From UBA6170 sp942491385 (GTDB taxonomy: Bacteria > Chloroflexota > Anaerolineae > Anaerolineales > Anaerolineaceae), in contig CALOAF010000008.1 in NCBI GenBank assembly GCA_942491385.1, positions 372,001 to 436,000 on the forward strand: a stretch of 64,000 nucleotides of DNA, given 5' to 3'. This document shows, piece after piece, positions 62,675 to 64,000 of this stretch (its first letter is position 1; each line of letters begins with the position of its first letter). The notes under the pieces were generated by a model. That model was not told where the DNA came from. It saw only the letters and a list, made by a program, of their open reading frames with translations, and ran no database searches. Both the position numbers and the translations under genes were made by a program.

Positions 62675-64000
62675 ATGTTAACAAAACGAGAAGAAATTCG
62701 CAATATTGCTATCATTGCACATGTAGACCATGGAAAAACAACTCTTTTAGATGCTTTATTGATACAAACGAAGGTTTTTGCTGAACATCAAATCGTCAAT
62801 GAGCGGGTGATGGATTCCTATGATCTTGAAAGAGAACGGGGTATAACAATTTTATCTAAGAATACATCCGTTGTATATCATGATGTCAGGACTGATAAAG
62901 AAATCAAAATTAATATTATCGATACCCCCGGGCATGCCGATTTTGGTGGAGAAGTGGAACGTGTTTTAAATATGGTGGACGGTGTCCTCCTATTGGTTGA
63001 TGCTGCAGAAGGTCCAATGCCTCAAACACGGTTTGTTTTAAAGAAAGCGCTCTCAATGGGGTTAAAAACGATTGTAGTTATCAACAAAATTGATCGAAAA
63101 GACGCTGTTCCCCAAAGAGCGCTGAATGACACATTTGATTTATTTATTGAATTAGGAGCAGATGAAGATCAGGCTAGTTTTTCAATCGTTTATTGTAATG
63201 CTGTATTAGGAAAATCCAGTTTAACTGAGACTGATCTGGATAATGACTTGAAAGCCTTGTTTGAGACAATCATTGATCAAATTCCCGGACCGAAGGTTGA
63301 TAAAGATGCGCCTTTTCAAATGTTGATTGCCAATCTGGGATATGATGAGCATTTAGGGATAACCTGCCTGGGAAGAGTTTTTTCAGGTTCTGCTGTAGAA
63401 GGTGAAAATATTATCATCATCAAGAATAACGATAAGATTGTTAACGAAAAAATTAAATATTTGTTTGAATTCGATGGATTAAAAAAGAAGCGGTCCAAGC
63501 AAATTTCAGCTGGAGATATAGCCTTTATTGCCGGTATCCAGGAAGTTAGTATTGGGGAAACTCTTTCGTCACCGGAAAACACCAAACCTTTACCTCGAAT
63601 TACAGTGGAAGAACCAACTGTAAAGATGAGTTTTGAAGTTAACAATTCTCCATTTTCCGGTCGATCTGGAAAATTTCTGACCACACGTCAGATTCGAGAG
63701 CGCTTATACAGGGAAACAAAAAGCAATATGGCTTTGAGAGTAGAAGATACCGAATACGCAGACCGTTTCATTGTTTCAGGTAGAGGTGAATTACATCTGG
63801 CGATTCTAATTGAGACCATGCGACGCGAAGGATATGAATTTCAAGTATCCAAGCCTGAGGTAATATTTCGCGAGGATTCAAATGGAAAACTATTAGAACC
63901 TTTCGAGGAAGCCATTATTGAAGTTGTGAATGATTTTGTGGGTGCTGTTATCGAACTCTTTGGTGCCAGGAGGGGACAGTTAATAAGTATGGAGAATAAA
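62675..64000 (+). CDS. typA: Ribosome-associated translational GTPase TypA/BipA (partial)
   Basis: At least 442 residues; continues beyond the window. GTPase motifs: G1 IAHVDHGKTTLLDAL, G2 with RERGITILSKN, G3 DTPGHADFGGEVERVL, G4 NKIDR. The domain order after that (II, then III with FIVSGRGELHLAILIETMRR) and GKSSLTETDLDNDL fit TypA/BipA rather than EF-G, with the family typical RREGYEFQVSKPEVI. ATG at 62675 has TAGGTG upstream. Works on the ribosome in stress and cold adaptation. The C-terminal domain lies outside. Confidence 0.96.
   Translation, partial: MLTKREEIRNIAIIAHVDHGKTTLLDALLIQTKVFAEHQIVNERVMDSYDLERERGITILSKNTSVVYHDVRTDKEIKINIIDTPGHADFGGEVERVLNMVDGVLLLVDAAEGPMPQTRFVLKKALSMGLKTIVVINKIDRKDAVPQRALNDTFDLFIELGADEDQASFSIVYCNAVLGKSSLTETDLDNDLKALFETIIDQIPGPKVDKDAPFQMLIANLGYDEHLGITCLGRVFSGSAVEGENIIIIKNNDKIVNEKIKYLFEFDGLKKKRSKQISAGDIAFIAGIQEVSIGETLSSPENTKPLPRITVEEPTVKMSFEVNNSPFSGRSGKFLTTRQIRERLYRETKSNMALRVEDTEYADRFIVSGRGELHLAILIETMRREGYEFQVSKPEVIFREDSNGKLLEPFEEAIIEVVNDFVGAVIELFGARRGQLISMENK

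Noticed and set aside
1..64000. CRISPR arrays, insertion sequences, prophage genes, long direct repeats
   Set aside because: None seen: no regularly spaced repeats, no transposase, integrase or phage structural motifs in any translated frame.

Overview
This window is an AT-rich bacterial chromosome segment. Gene content and order suggest a member of the Chloroflexota, most likely class Anaerolineae. Pointers are the paired TIGR03960/TIGR03936 radical SAM genes, the stand-alone FakA (DAK2)/DegV pair, several soluble Ser/Thr kinases and FHA proteins, a long phosphonate-type permease, and a large run of multi-pass GT-C glycosyltransferases. The assignment is inferred from gene families; no rRNA gene is present. 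There is no prophage, insertion sequence or CRISPR array.

Layout. 1-4.4 kb (minus): rRNA/tRNA methyltransferase, two radical SAM-related genes, an SDR oxidoreductase and a DUF503 protein. 4.5-8.3 kb (plus): folC and lon. 8.3-16.8 kb: a housekeeping block coaD-recG-degV-fakA-asp23-rpmB-rpe-Ser/Thr kinase whose order recalls the Bacillus/Clostridium rpmB-yloU-yloV-recG neighbourhood. 17-19.2 kb: an SH3 lipid-anchor-like protein, DUF971 and glutamine synthetase. 19.4-25.2 kb (plus): a compact six-gene signalling operon (PQQ-propeller kinase, PP2C phosphatase, J-domain/VWA fusion, zinc-ribbon/FHA protein, an unknown 79-residue protein, OmpR-type regulator). 25.2-27 kb: thioredoxin and MurA. 27.1-27.7 kb: a decayed gene of the YyaL/SSP411 (DUF255) family. 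27.7-38.8 kb: seven large membrane glycosyltransferase-like proteins plus a nitrilase-family gene. 38.8-46.4 kb: DegS-like kinase, PPi-type phosphofructokinase, Nudix, RsmD, ChlI-like AAA+ protein, GtrA, UDP-glucuronate decarboxylase-like epimerase and a lipoprotein. 46.5-55.7 kb: scpB, a pseudouridine synthase, plsX, tRNA-Leu(GAG), polyprenyl synthase, tatD, phosphohexomutase, trmI, CoA Nudix and L25. 56-61.8 kb: a phosphonate-type ABC transporter followed by a NarL-type two-component pair. 62.7 kb to the end: typA/bipA, cut by the window edge.

The most notable unit is the six-gene signalling operon, which carries the kinase + PP2C + VWA combination known from TerY-phosphorylation triads, with a J domain fused to the VWA domain and an FHA reader beside it. 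Its kinase appears to begin with CTG behind a perfect AGGAGG.

Seven genes are interrupted by eight one-base-type frameshifts, seven of them in short A or T runs. Because core genes such as trmI are hit, residual homopolymer sequencing error is the simplest explanation, and the affected genes are described here as single genes spanning the break.
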